Shown here: one piece after another, positions 5,891 through 13,195 of the stretch
How the letters are laid out: each line of letters begins with the position of its first letter
Position numbering within the stretch: the stretch's first letter is position 1
Source of the DNA: Nocardioidaceae bacterium
Lineage (GTDB): Bacteria; Actinomycetota; Actinomycetes; Propionibacteriales; Nocardioidaceae
NCBI GenBank assembly: GCA_013696015.1
Contig: JACCZI010000292.1
Coordinates: 1-13,436 of the forward strand
Length of the DNA stretch: 13,436 nucleotides
Direction: 5' to 3'
Notes under the pieces: model-generated
Told to the model about the DNA's origin: nothing
What the model saw: only the letters and a program-made list of their open reading frames with translations
The model's database searches: none
Made by a program: the position numbers and the translations under genes

Positions 5891-7258
5891 GTGGAGCAAC
5901 CGCGGGCGCCGCTGCGGCCGACCCGGTCGGCGCGGCTCGCAGGCACCACCGGACGGGCGACCCGGGCATCGGGGCGCTTCGCGACGCGAGGGGTCCGCGG
6001 CGCACGTCGCCTGACGCACGCCCACGGGGCCGGTGAGAGCGGGCTCGCCCGCCTGCTGGAGATGCACGCGTTCAACACCGCCGGTGACGCCGCCGTAGCG
6101 GTCGCGCTCGCCGGAACGCTGTTCTTCCAGGTCCCGAGCGGAGAGGCGCGCGGGCAGGTCGCGTTGTTCCTGGGGCTGACGATGCTGCCGTTCGCGATCG
6201 TGGCCCCGCTGATCGGCCCGTTTCTCGACCGCTTCCGACGGGGCCGACGCTGGGCCATCGGTGTGACGATGGCGACCCGGGCCTTCTGCTGCTGGGTGCT
6301 CGCGGGAGCCGTCAGCGCCGACTCCGCGTGGCTCTTCCCGGCGGCGCTGGGCGTGCTGGTGTCGTCGAAGGCGTACGGCGTCACCCGTGCCTCAGCGGTT
6401 CCGCGCGTGCTGCCGAGCGGGTTCACACTGGTGAAGGCCAACTCCCGGATCTCGTTGACCGGCACTGCCGGAGCCGCGGTGTCCGCGCCGATCGCTGTCA
6501 TGGCGGCGAAAGTCGGCGTGGAGTGGACGCTGCGCTACGCGTTCGTGCTCTTCGTGATCGCCACCGTGCTCGCGATCCTGCTTCCCAGCACGGTCGACTC
6601 CTCGTCGGGCGAGGAGCAGGTGGCGATGGCTGCCATGGGCGCAGGCACCTCGGGCGTTCGGGCCGGGATCACCGCTGTGGTCGTGAGCGCCTTGCGCTGC
6701 AACGCCGGACTGCGCTTCTTGTCCGGCTTTCTGACGATGTTCATGGCGTTCCTGCTCCGGCAGTATCCGTTCGCCGGTTGGGAGGACCGAGCGTCCTGGC
6801 TGCTCGGTCTGGTGATCGGTGCCGCCGGTGTGGGCAACATCATCGGCACCACGGCAGGCGCCATGCTGCGGCCGCGCCGGCCCGAGGTGGTCGTGCTCGT
6901 CGTGCTGGTCGTCGACGCCGCCGTCACCGGCGTGACTGCACTGTTCTACGGTCTCCTCACGGCGGTGACGCTCGGCCTGACCGTCGGACTCTGCCAGTCG
7001 CTGGGCAAACTCAGCCTCGACGCGCTGATCCAGCGCGACGTACCCGAGTCGGTGCGCACGAGTGTGTTCGCGCGGTCCGAGACGCTGCTGCAGCTGTCGT
7101 GGGTGCTCGGCGGCTTCCTCGGCATCCTGGTCCCGCTGACGCCGCCGCAGATCGGGCTCGGGGTCACCGCTGCCCTGCTCATCACCTGGGCAGTAGTCGT
7201 CCTCCGCTTCAACGCTCTGCAGCGCGCTGCAGCACTCAGCATTCAAACGGAAGGTTAG
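5891..7258 (+). CDS. MFS transporter, second copy
   Basis: This 455-residue protein has a long basic cytoplasmic N-terminus (about 1-55, rich in R, A and T) and then about 12 membrane spans. LARLLEMHAFNTAGDAAVAVALAGTLFF opens the membrane part, and the MFS loop appears as GPFLDRFRRGRRWAIG (109-124). It is an atypical MFS/DHA3-like protein, probably an exporter, substrate unknown. I chose the GTG at 5891 because AGGA lies seven bases upstream; an in-frame GTG/ATG farther upstream (5783/5789) would overlap the divergent DUF3027 start and add residues of no recognisable family character. It diverges from DUF3027 over about 100 bases and converges on the cold-shock-domain gene. Confidence 0.82.
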   Translation: MEQPRAPLRPTRSARLAGTTGRATRASGRFATRGVRGARRLTHAHGAGESGLARLLEMHAFNTAGDAAVAVALAGTLFFQVPSGEARGQVALFLGLTMLPFAIVAPLIGPFLDRFRRGRRWAIGVTMATRAFCCWVLAGAVSADSAWLFPAALGVLVSSKAYGVTRASAVPRVLPSGFTLVKANSRISLTGTAGAAVSAPIAVMAAKVGVEWTLRYAFVLFVIATVLAILLPSTVDSSSGEEQVAMAAMGAGTSGVRAGITAVVVSALRCNAGLRFLSGFLTMFMAFLLRQYPFAGWEDRASWLLGLVIGAAGVGNIIGTTAGAMLRPRRPEVVVLVVLVVDAAVTGVTALFYGLLTAVTLGLTVGLCQSLGKLSLDALIQRDVPESVRTSVFARSETLLQLSWVLGGFLGILVPLTPPQIGLGVTAALLITWAVVVLRFNALQRAAALSIQTEG

Positions 7259-7289
7259 GAATCGTGGCGGGCGGGGCAGCCACAATCCC
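7258..7289. terminator. Imperfect hairpin between convergent genes
   Basis: The 42-base gap between the second MFS gene and the cold-shock-domain gene holds an 11-base stem with two mismatches (7258-7268 against 7279-7289), including a perfect GTGGC/GCCAC core, with a 10-base loop. It could serve as a bidirectional terminator. There is no U tract on either side. Confidence 0.35.
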
Positions 7290-7300
7290 CAACCATCGGT

Positions 7301-7684
7301 CTAGACGTCCAGCTCGTCGGCGAGGGCACGCAGCAGCGCAGCAGCCCGCTTGGTCGTCCGCGCGTCCGGATGCCGGTCGTGCCGGAAGGTGCCACCCATG
7401 CCATCGAGCAGTCGGATTGTGTCCTCGACGATGATCGACATCTCCTCCGCAGACTTGCGTCTGGCTCTGGCCAGCGACGGCATCGGCTCCAGCAGCCGCA
7501 CTTGCAGAGCCTGGTCACCTCGCCGGCCCTCCACGATCCCGAACTCCACTCGAGCCCCCGACCGCAGCGTGTCCACTCCGTCGGGCAGCGCCGACGCGCG
7601 TACGTAGACGTCCCCGCCGTCGTCCTTGCTCAAGAAGCCGAAGCCCTTGTCGGCGTCGTACCACTTGACCTTGCCCGTCGGCAC
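7301..7684 (-). CDS. Cold-shock-domain protein with C-terminal extension
   Basis: This 127-residue protein starts with a cold-shock domain: PTGKVKWYDADKGFGFL at 2-18 holds the RNP1 motif KGFGFL, and DVYVR at 24-28 is the RNP2 region, where the usual Phe-Val-His is Tyr-Val-Arg. After residue 66 comes a helical extension (LARARRKSAEEMSIIVEDTIRLLDGM, then HPDARTTKRAAALLRALADELDV). It is longer than the ~67-residue CspA type and matches an extended type I recall from actinomycetes. It should bind single-stranded RNA or DNA. I chose GTG 7684-7682 because GAGG lies seven bases upstream and family members begin with P-T-G-K-V-K-W. In-frame ATG 7702 is an alternative. It lies 57 bases after the HAD-LarE gene on the same strand. 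Confidence 0.85.
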   Translation of the reverse strand: MPTGKVKWYDADKGFGFLSKDDGGDVYVRASALPDGVDTLRSGARVEFGIVEGRRGDQALQVRLLEPMPSLARARRKSAEEMSIIVEDTIRLLDGMGGTFRHDRHPDARTTKRAAALLRALADELDV

Positions 7685-7741
7685 CGCTGACCTCGCATTC
7701 ATTCGACGTCGGCGGTGGTAGGCCACCCCGCTGCGAATGCC

Positions 7742-9211
7742 TCAGCGTACGGCCGTCACCGCGACCTGAGCTGCACCGGGTTGCGGCAGCAGCTCGTTGA
7801 GCGAGCCGGAGCGGAAGCCACGAGTGTCTACCTCAACGTCGTCAAAGCCAGCCTCGCGGACCGCGTCGTGAACCGCGGCACACTCCGCGACCCGCCCGAC
7901 CGCCCCGGCGTCGACCTCCACCCGTGCCCGCTCCCCGAGATCGCGGACCCGCAGATTCACCACCTCAATGCCGTCGGCGGCCAGGACTGCCCGCACCGCA
8001 GCCTCCGCTCGTTCGACCCGAGCGAGCCTGTGAGGGGTGATCGCAACCCCGTAGGCGACCCGTGACGACAGGCAGGCCGCAGCCGGCTTGTCCCAAGTCG
8101 GCAACCCCCACCGGCGTGACGCCTCGCGCACCTGAGCCTTGCTCAGGCCCGCGTCACGCAGCGGCGTGAGCGCACCCCGTTCGGCGGCTGCCCGGATACC
8201 GGGCCGAAAACCAGCCACCGCATCGTCGGCGTTGGTACCGGTGGCGACCGCGGCCAGCCCCGCCGCCCGCGCCAGCGGAGCCAGCACATCGAGCAGCTCG
8301 GACTTGCAGAAGTAGCACCGGTCGCCGTCGTTCGCGGCGTAGCCGGGGCGGGTCATCTCATCCGTTCGAGGCCTCAGCTGGCGCACGCCGAGGGCGGCGC
8401 AGAAGGCTGCGGCCGGCCCGCGCTCCGCCAGCGGCAACGAGTCGGAGTACGCCGTTGCCGCCATCACCTTGTCGGAGCCGAGCGCGCGTACCGCCGCGGT
8501 CAACAAGAACGCCGAGTCGGCGCCACCGCTGAAAGCGACGAGCAACGAGCCGAGCCCGGCCAACGAGGCGGCCAGGTCGTCCACCCGGGTGGTCAGCAGG
8601 TGTTCGTCGAGCCAGCCCGGAAACTGCTCGAGGGAGTCCAGGACGACGTCAGCGCCGGCCGCTGCCAGCGCCTTGCGTGAGCTGCTGCCGCTGGCCACGG
8701 CGATGCCGATTACCCCGCAAGTACGTGCCGCCTCGACGTCGTCGACATGATCACCGACGTACATGGTCGCGAGCTCTGCCACGAGCGCAGCTGCCTTGCC
8801 CTCTCGCCACACGTCACCGTGCACGCTGTCGACGTCGAGCCCGAGATGGTCCACGTGTAGGACAGCGTTCGGTCCGTGCTTGGCCGTGACCAGCACGCTA
8901 CGCCCGCGCTGCCGGCGTACTGCCGCCAGCGCCTCGTGTGCCCCGGGCATCACCTCGACCGGTTCGATCGCGGCGCCCGGATAAAGAGCGCGGTACCGCT
9001 GTGCCGCATCGGCCAGCTGGTCAGAGGCGTACCAGTGGGCCAGCTCGACCTCCACAGGAGGGCCCAGCCGGGACACGACCGTGGCAGTGTCGATCCGTGT
9101 GGCGGTCTGCGCCGCCAGCAGCTCGTACGTCGCTGCGATGCCGGGCCGCGAGTCGATGAGCGTCATGTCGAGGTCGAAGCCAATGACGGGAGCAGACGCC
9201 TTCGATGTCAC
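7742..9211 (-). CDS. Fused HAD-family phosphatase and LarE-like sulfur transferase
   Basis: One uninterrupted 489-residue frame joins two enzymes. Residues 1-205 are a HAD phosphatase: motif I GFDLDMTLID (Asp13, Asp15), motif II Thr109, lysine Lys139 and motif IV VGDHVDD (152-158), like phosphoglycolate-phosphatase relatives. Residues 210-489 are a PP-loop protein of the LarE group: ATP loop SGGADS (228-233), GDRCYFCKSELL (296-307), TGTNADD (324-330) and WDKPAAACLSSRVAYG (373-388). LarE adds sulfur to the nickel-pincer cofactor of lactate racemase, in known members by giving up a cysteine or through a cluster; Cys380 is my candidate. No larA, larB or larC is in the window. I chose GTG 9211 because a TACGCT box ends six bases before it (leaderless). 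ATG 9256 would add 15 residues. Confidence 0.85.
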   Translation of the reverse strand: MTSKASAPVIGFDLDMTLIDSRPGIAATYELLAAQTATRIDTATVVSRLGPPVEVELAHWYASDQLADAAQRYRALYPGAAIEPVEVMPGAHEALAAVRRQRGRSVLVTAKHGPNAVLHVDHLGLDVDSVHGDVWREGKAAALVAELATMYVGDHVDDVEAARTCGVIGIAVASGSSSRKALAAAGADVVLDSLEQFPGWLDEHLLTTRVDDLAASLAGLGSLLVAFSGGADSAFLLTAAVRALGSDKVMAATAYSDSLPLAERGPAAAFCAALGVRQLRPRTDEMTRPGYAANDGDRCYFCKSELLDVLAPLARAAGLAAVATGTNADDAVAGFRPGIRAAAERGALTPLRDAGLSKAQVREASRRWGLPTWDKPAAACLSSRVAYGVAITPHRLARVERAEAAVRAVLAADGIEVVNLRVRDLGERARVEVDAGAVGRVAECAAVHDAVREAGFDDVEVDTRGFRSGSLNELLPQPGAAQVAVTAVR

Positions 9212-9217
9212 CGCCTC

Positions 9218-9247
9218 AGCGTATTCGCTGTGCCGGACGGATGTCCG
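9218..9247 (-). promoter_or_regulatory. Candidate promoter for a leaderless HAD-LarE message
   Basis: On the minus strand, CGGACA (9247-9242) and TACGCT (9223-9218) are 18 bases apart, and the GTG start at 9211 follows the -10 box by six bases. This is the spacing of leaderless actinobacterial genes. The -35 box matches TTGACA at four of six positions. If ATG 9256 is the real start, this region is coding and the match is chance. Confidence 0.4.
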
Positions 9248-9256
9248 CTCGGCCAT

Positions 9257-9495
9257 CCGGCGCTAGCGACGAGAGCGCTGAAGGAGAGTCGCACCGGGTG
9301 TCTGGCGGTGCCGTTGAGACTGGCGATGCCGTTGGTGTAACTGAAGCGACACGTTCAGTAGAAAAACCGCTGAATCCGCTTCCGTGCTGTCACTGTGTGC
9401 CCACAATGGATGACATCTGGTGATGGTCAGGTCAGACGAGGGGTGACGGGCCTGAGAATCGCTGAGACACGGCAGGACGCGGCCTGCAACCGGCG
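9257..9495. other. Divergent intergenic region with a small dyad
   Basis: This gap of about 240 bases separates the HAD-LarE and diguanylate cyclase genes. It contains ACTGAA at 9340-9345 facing TTCAGT at 9354-9359 (perfect 6-base arms, 8-base centre), which could bind a dimeric regulator, followed by an A-rich patch (GAAAAA, 9361-9366). A possible plus-strand -10 box is CACAAT near 9401-9406, without a convincing -35. I see no coding frame of gene-like character and no structured RNA that I recognise. Confidence 0.3.
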
Positions 9496-11151
9496 ATGCG
9501 AACGCGAGGGCTTGTGCAGGACAGCGACGACGAGGCGCACGGTCGAGAGTCAGAGGCACTCTGGATCGCCACCTACACCGACTGGTTGCAGCGCGCCCAG
9601 ACCGGCGACCACAGCCGCGTCGTCGTCGAGATCGAGCAGCGCCAGGGCCAGGTCTCCGTCCCGCCGCACACCCAGGCACTGTGGAACTACGCCAAGAGCA
9701 TCGCGCTGTTCGTCGGGCGCCGCACCCGTGAAGCGCTGGTCACGGTCGAGGAGATCATTGCCGCCGGGCGCATGGCCGACGACGACGCGCTCGTGGCGCT
9801 CGGCCTGGCGGCGCAGGCCCGGCTGCTCAACCGCACCGGATCACCGCTGGAGGCGCTGTACTCGTACGGCCAGGCGGAGTCGCTGCTGCGCCGCAACGTC
9901 AACGACATCGAAGACAGCCTGACCTGGCCAGGAGCGCTTGTCGAGCTCTTCGCCTGCGCGCTCGACCTCGACTCGCGTGAGCGCGCAGACAACCTGCTGA
10001 AGCTGTGCCGCCGGTTCCCCGAGGAACGCCTGCTCGCGGTCGAGCGGCTCGCGATCGCCCACAACACCGCAGAGGTACGCCTCTGGGACGCGCTGCGCAC
10101 GGCGCGGGTGCCACCGTTCTCGGTCAACGCAGCTGTGCTCGAGGAGGCCGTCGCCGCGGCCGGCGAGGCGAACCGGCTCGCCGAGAAGATCGGCATCGTG
10201 GTAGCCCAGGCCGACCCGCTGCTCTGGCAGGGGATCTGGCACGCCTGGTGCGGTGACCCGAGGCTCGGTGTCTCGTTGCTCGACCCGATCCTCGAGGACG
10301 GTGCCCAGCACCTGGACACCATGCGCCTCACCGGTGCCGCCTCGCGGCTGCACGGGCTGCGCCGCGCCGGGCAGCAGGACCGGCTTCGCGAGGTGGCGGA
10401 GCGGGAGTCGCACATCGCGGCGGAGGCGGCGCGCAGCCGCTCCCCCGCCGGGGTGGCCTACCTGTGGGAGCGGGCGGTCACCGAGCACCCGGAGCTCGGC
10501 GGCAGCGGATCGCAGCTCGGTCATCTGTTGCGGCTGTGGGAGCAGCGGGATCGGGAACGGGTGCAGTTCGCCCACGACCTGCTCGAGCTGCGCATCACCC
10601 ATGACGACCTGGAGTCGAAACGACAGGAGCTGGACGACCTGGCTCGGCGTGACCCGCTGACCGGGGTGCTCAACCGGCGCGGCCTCGACCCGCTGCTGCG
10701 CGCCTCTGCGCGGTTGCCGATCGGCGAGACCGCGGCGCTGCTGCTCATCGACGTCGACCGCCTCAAGGAGGTCAACGACTCTCGCGGTCACCTCGCGGGT
10801 GACGAGTACCTCCAGACCGTGGCCCGGGCGCTCACCGGCGAGAGCCGGCAGGACGACGTCGTGGCCCGCATCGGAGGCGACGAGTTCGTCGTGCTCGCCT
10901 ACCTGTCCCCCAACGCCACCGAGCAGCCGCAGGCGATCGGCGAGCGCATCCGCACCCGTATCGCCCACAACACCGGCGGCGCTCTGTCCGTCAGTGTCGG
11001 AGTCGCCACCCGAACCCAGCCGGTCAACCCGCGCGAGTGGACCGCGGCTGCCGACCGCTCGATGTACGAGTCGAAGCGGATCGGCGGCAACAAGGTCCAC
11101 GCTGTGATGCTGCCGGCGGCCGGTGAGCCCGAGGCGCAGATCTCTGGCTGA
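9496..11151 (+). CDS. Cytoplasmic diguanylate cyclase: helical-repeat domain plus GGDEF
   Basis: This 551-residue protein makes cyclic di-GMP from two GTP. Residues 1-340 are all-helical, alanine- and leucine-rich, and look like degenerate TPR-type repeats (for example TREALVTVEEIIAAGRMADDDALVALGLAAQARLL). A charged helix at about 345-385 links to the GGDEF domain (386-540). Active-site features are intact: DPLTGVLNRRG, LLIDVDRLKEVND (Asp419, Asn427), and GGDEF itself at 460-464. RQDD at 451-454, five residues before GGDEF, is the inhibitory I-site for product feedback. There is no signal peptide, membrane span or EAL domain, so activity is probably set by a protein or ligand bound by the repeats. 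I kept ATG 9496; GTG 9514, with GAGGG three bases upstream, is an alternative. The gene for an unknown protein follows after 44 bases. Confidence 0.9.
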   Translation: MRTRGLVQDSDDEAHGRESEALWIATYTDWLQRAQTGDHSRVVVEIEQRQGQVSVPPHTQALWNYAKSIALFVGRRTREALVTVEEIIAAGRMADDDALVALGLAAQARLLNRTGSPLEALYSYGQAESLLRRNVNDIEDSLTWPGALVELFACALDLDSRERADNLLKLCRRFPEERLLAVERLAIAHNTAEVRLWDALRTARVPPFSVNAAVLEEAVAAAGEANRLAEKIGIVVAQADPLLWQGIWHAWCGDPRLGVSLLDPILEDGAQHLDTMRLTGAASRLHGLRRAGQQDRLREVAERESHIAAEAARSRSPAGVAYLWERAVTEHPELGGSGSQLGHLLRLWEQRDRERVQFAHDLLELRITHDDLESKRQELDDLARRDPLTGVLNRRGLDPLLRASARLPIGETAALLLIDVDRLKEVNDSRGHLAGDEYLQTVARALTGESRQDDVVARIGGDEFVVLAYLSPNATEQPQAIGERIRTRIAHNTGGALSVSVGVATRTQPVNPREWTAAADRSMYESKRIGGNKVHAVMLPAAGEPEAQISG

Positions 11152-11195
11152 GCCCCTCGGTGGCAGGCAACCGCGATGGGTGACAGGCTGAGGCC

Positions 11196-11570
11196 ATGTC
11201 CATCCAGCCGGGGACAGTGAGACGGGGCTACGCCCACCAGGCCACGCTCGGGCTCGAAGCAGACGCCGACCCGGCAGCGCCCGGCGGCGCCGTGACGGTC
11301 GCACTGTGCGGCTCCTGGGAACACGACGGCCGCTGCACCTGGCCGCACCACAGCGACCTCTCCTCGACGCCCGACGGCTCGACGCTGCGAACGGTGTTCG
11401 TTGCCGAGCCGGAGCAGGAACACCACGTACGCGCTCTGATCGAGGGTTGCCTGCGTGTCGGTTCGCTGACCGGGCCGGACGAGCGGGTCAGCGCCTGGGG
11501 GGTCCGCGCCAGCGGACCTGTTCCGCTGTCGGCGGACGAGCAGCGGCTGGTGGATCACCTGACGTCGTGA
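11196..11570 (+). CDS. Unrecognised 124-residue protein with Cys/His cluster
   Basis: I do not recognise a family. The protein is soluble, with no signal peptide or membrane span. A short N-terminus is followed by a strand (GAVTVALCGSWEHDG, 31-45), then Cys47 and a His pair (51-52), a second strand around LRTVFVAEPEQEHHVRALIEG (64-84) that looks like a strand-helix unit, and a C-terminal part ending DEQRLVDHLTS. Cys38, His43, Cys47, His51 and His52 lie close together and could bind a metal, which is inference only. The ATG at 11196 has TGAGG upstream. Its TGA overlaps the GTG start of the beta-lyase gene by four bases (GTGA), so it is probably translated with it and may share its regulation with the upstream diguanylate cyclase. 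Confidence 0.75.
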   Translation: MSIQPGTVRRGYAHQATLGLEADADPAAPGGAVTVALCGSWEHDGRCTWPHHSDLSSTPDGSTLRTVFVAEPEQEHHVRALIEGCLRVGSLTGPDERVSAWGVRASGPVPLSADEQRLVDHLTS

Positions 11571-12724
11571 CTGCCCTCACCGCGCCACTCCCCGTGGACG
11601 ACCTGGCCGTGCTGCGGCGTCGCGGCAGCGCGAAGTGGCGCATGTACCCCGGTGACGTGCTGCCGCTGCCCGTGGCCGAGATGGACTTTGCTCTCGCACC
11701 GGTGATCGCCGACGCCCTGCACGCCGCTGTCGACGCCTCGGACACCGGCTACTCGATGCTCGGGGACGAGCTCGGGAACTCCTTCGCCGCCTTCGCGGCC
11801 GGCCGCTGGTCCTGGCAGCTCGACGCAGGCTCGGTCGTGCCCGTGACCGACGTAGGCGTTGGTGCCGTCGAGCTGCTGAGGTCGCTGTGCACGCCCGGCG
11901 ATGCGGTGGTCATAAACCCGCCGGTGTACGCACCGTTCTTCCACTGGGTGGCGGAGACACGCACCCGGCTGGTCGAGGCACCACTGCGGCAGGACAGCTC
12001 CGGCTGTTGGCGCCTGGACCTCGACGTTCTCGAGAACGCCTTCCGCCAGCACCCGGCCGCGTACATCCTCTGCAACCCGCACAACCCCGTCGGCAGGGTC
12101 CATGACGCCGACGAGCTGCGCACGGTCGTCGCCTTGGCGCACGAGCACGAAGTGGCGATCATCAGCGACGAGATCCACGCGCCGCTGGTGCTGCCGGGGG
12201 CCACGTTCACCCCGCTCCTGACGCTGCCCGGCGCCAACGAGGTGGCGGTCAGCCTGGTCTCCGCGAGCAAGGCTTGGAACCTGGCCGGTCTGAAGTGCGC
12301 TCTCGTGGTCAGCGCACCCGCGATGCGGTCGGTCGTCGACGCGATGCCACCGGACGGTCGTTGGCGCATCGGTCACTTCGGGGCACTGGCCACCGTCGCG
12401 GCGTTCCGCTCCGGTGAGCCGTGGCTTGACCTGCTCCACCAAACCCTCGACCTCCGGCGCCGCGAGCTGGCGTCGCTGCTGAGCGAACACCTGCCGCAGG
12501 TCCGGATGCAGCCGCCCGAGGCGACGTACCTAGCCTGGCTTGACTGCCGCAGCCACGGCTCCGGGGACGAGCCGCGCGACCTCTTCCTGCAGCGGGCCAG
12601 GGTGGCGTTGGAGCCGGGTCCGGCATTCGGCACACCGGGCAGCGGGCATGTGCGCCTCAACTTCGCGACGAGCGCCCATATCCTCTCCGAGGCGGTCGAG
12701 CGGATGGGCGCTGCGGTGCGCTGA
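11567..12724 (+). CDS. MalY/PatB-type aminotransferase-fold cystathionine beta-lyase
   Basis: This 385-residue PLP enzyme has fold type I. The start region has the MalY/PatB pattern: KWRMYPGDVLPLPVAEMDFALAPVIADAL, the MalY-like counterpart of the usual W-x-AEMDF block. Other motifs are NPHNPVGR (170-177, Asn173 near the PLP ring), ISDEIHAPL (199-207, Asp201 pairing with the pyridine nitrogen), and SASKAWNLAGLK (232-243) with Lys235 as the PLP lysine. HVRLNF near Arg363 should hold the substrate carboxylate. The likely reaction is C-S cleavage of cystathionine or related amino acids to a thiol, pyruvate and ammonia. Some relatives act as regulators. I chose GTG 11567, which overlaps the stop of the preceding gene; the open frame extends upstream but there only shadows that gene. 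Confidence 0.88.
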   Translation: MTALTAPLPVDDLAVLRRRGSAKWRMYPGDVLPLPVAEMDFALAPVIADALHAAVDASDTGYSMLGDELGNSFAAFAAGRWSWQLDAGSVVPVTDVGVGAVELLRSLCTPGDAVVINPPVYAPFFHWVAETRTRLVEAPLRQDSSGCWRLDLDVLENAFRQHPAAYILCNPHNPVGRVHDADELRTVVALAHEHEVAIISDEIHAPLVLPGATFTPLLTLPGANEVAVSLVSASKAWNLAGLKCALVVSAPAMRSVVDAMPPDGRWRIGHFGALATVAAFRSGEPWLDLLHQTLDLRRRELASLLSEHLPQVRMQPPEATYLAWLDCRSHGSGDEPRDLFLQRARVALEPGPAFGTPGSGHVRLNFATSAHILSEAVERMGAAVR

Positions 12725-12750
12725 CGTGCCGGCCGGCGGCCCCGGACAAG

Positions 12751-12791
12751 CGGCAGGGGGTGGCCCGGCGAACCGGAACCACCCCCTGCCG
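12751..12791. terminator. Strong bidirectional hairpin terminator
   Basis: A perfect 13 bp stem (CGGCAGGGGGTGG at 12751-12763 with its complement at 12779-12791) encloses an inner CCGG-CGAA-CCGG hairpin. It sits between the convergent beta-lyase and cold-shock genes, 26 bases after the plus stop and 7 bases after the minus stop. It lacks a U tract, as is common in high-GC actinomycetes, and should serve both genes. Confidence 0.75.
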
Positions 12792-12798
12792 AGGTGGG

Positions 12799-13002
12799 TC
12801 AGACCGGGCGTACCTGCTCCGCCTGCGGACCCTTCTGGCCCTGCGTGATGTTGAACTCCACGCGCTGCCCCTCGTCGAGGCTCCGGAAGCCGGAGGCGTC
12901 GATCGCGGAGTAGTGGACGAAGACGTCCGGTCCGTCGCCGTCGGGGGCGATGAAGCCGAAGCCCTTTTCAGCGTTGAACCACTTGACAGTGCCTTGAGCC
13001 AT
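12799..13002 (-). CDS. Cold-shock protein, CspA family
   Basis: This 67-residue protein is a complete classical cold-shock domain. It starts MAQGTVKWFNAEKGFGFIAPDG, with RNP1 KGFGFI at about 14-19, followed by DVFVHYSAI (RNP2, about 27-35), then GFRSLDEGQRVEF and a C-terminus GQKGPQAEQVRPV. It binds single-stranded nucleic acids and acts as an RNA chaperone, in many bacteria constitutively or after a temperature drop. The ATG at 13002-13000 has a strong AAGGAG about ten bases upstream; the open frame extends further but the extra residues are not family-like. It has its own promoter and a leader of about 157 bases. The name cspA is often given to such genes, but the paralogue cannot be decided here. 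Confidence 0.93.
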   Translation of the reverse strand: MAQGTVKWFNAEKGFGFIAPDGDGPDVFVHYSAIDASGFRSLDEGQRVEFNITQGQKGPQAEQVRPV

Positions 13003-13160
13003 TCGCGGGCTCTCCTTCTGGGTGTGTCGTTTCGAGACCGCAATCACCATCTCGGGTCGCGACGAGGCGCCCCGCTCCTGGTTGACCCCAGAAATCAGAA
13101 AGCGCCCGCTGTCAGACTTCGCGGGCGTTGAGCACGAACCTTGAAGTACAACTGCAACCA
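13003..13160 (-). promoter_or_regulatory. Long 5' leader of the cold-shock gene with terminator-like hairpin
   Basis: From the predicted start near 13160 to the ATG is about 157 bases. In transcript order it holds a near-perfect dyad around the start (TTGCAGT/ACTTCAA, 13157-13141), then a 7 bp hairpin (CGCCCGC at 13127-13121 with GCGGGCG at 13109-13103) followed by GCTTTCTGATTTCT, which looks like a weak intrinsic terminator. The hairpin loop contains GAAGT, which can pair with ACTTC about 22 bases upstream. The last part carries AAGGAG. Leaders of this length on cold-shock mRNAs are known to control stability and translation. The fold here is my prediction. Confidence 0.5.
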
Positions 13161-13166
13161 GGGAAA

Positions 13167-13195
13167 ACGGTACGGGTGCAAACCCGCCCGGTCAA
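13167..13195 (-). promoter_or_regulatory. Sigma-70-type promoter of the cold-shock gene
   Basis: On the minus strand TTGACC (13195-13190) and TACCGT (13172-13167) are separated by exactly 17 bases. The -35 matches five of six consensus positions, and the -10 fits the actinobacterial TANNNT pattern. Transcription should start near 13160. The 17-base spacer contains a small self-complementary element (CGGGT/ACCCG), which may be chance in GC-rich DNA. Confidence 0.65.

Noticed and set aside
6328..7434. Plus-strand open frame inside the second MFS gene and running past its stop
   Set aside because: It is a +1 shadow of the transporter with an R/H-rich translation and no hydrophobic spans.
9841..11304. 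487-codon open frame on minus opposite the diguanylate cyclase
   Set aside because: The plus strand carries an intact GGDEF domain. The minus translation has no motif and results from GC bias.
11306..11566. Upstream extension of the beta-lyase frame
   Set aside because: It lies in a different frame of the real 124-residue gene, the residues are arginine/glycine-rich, and the MalY-like sequence begins only after GTG 11567.
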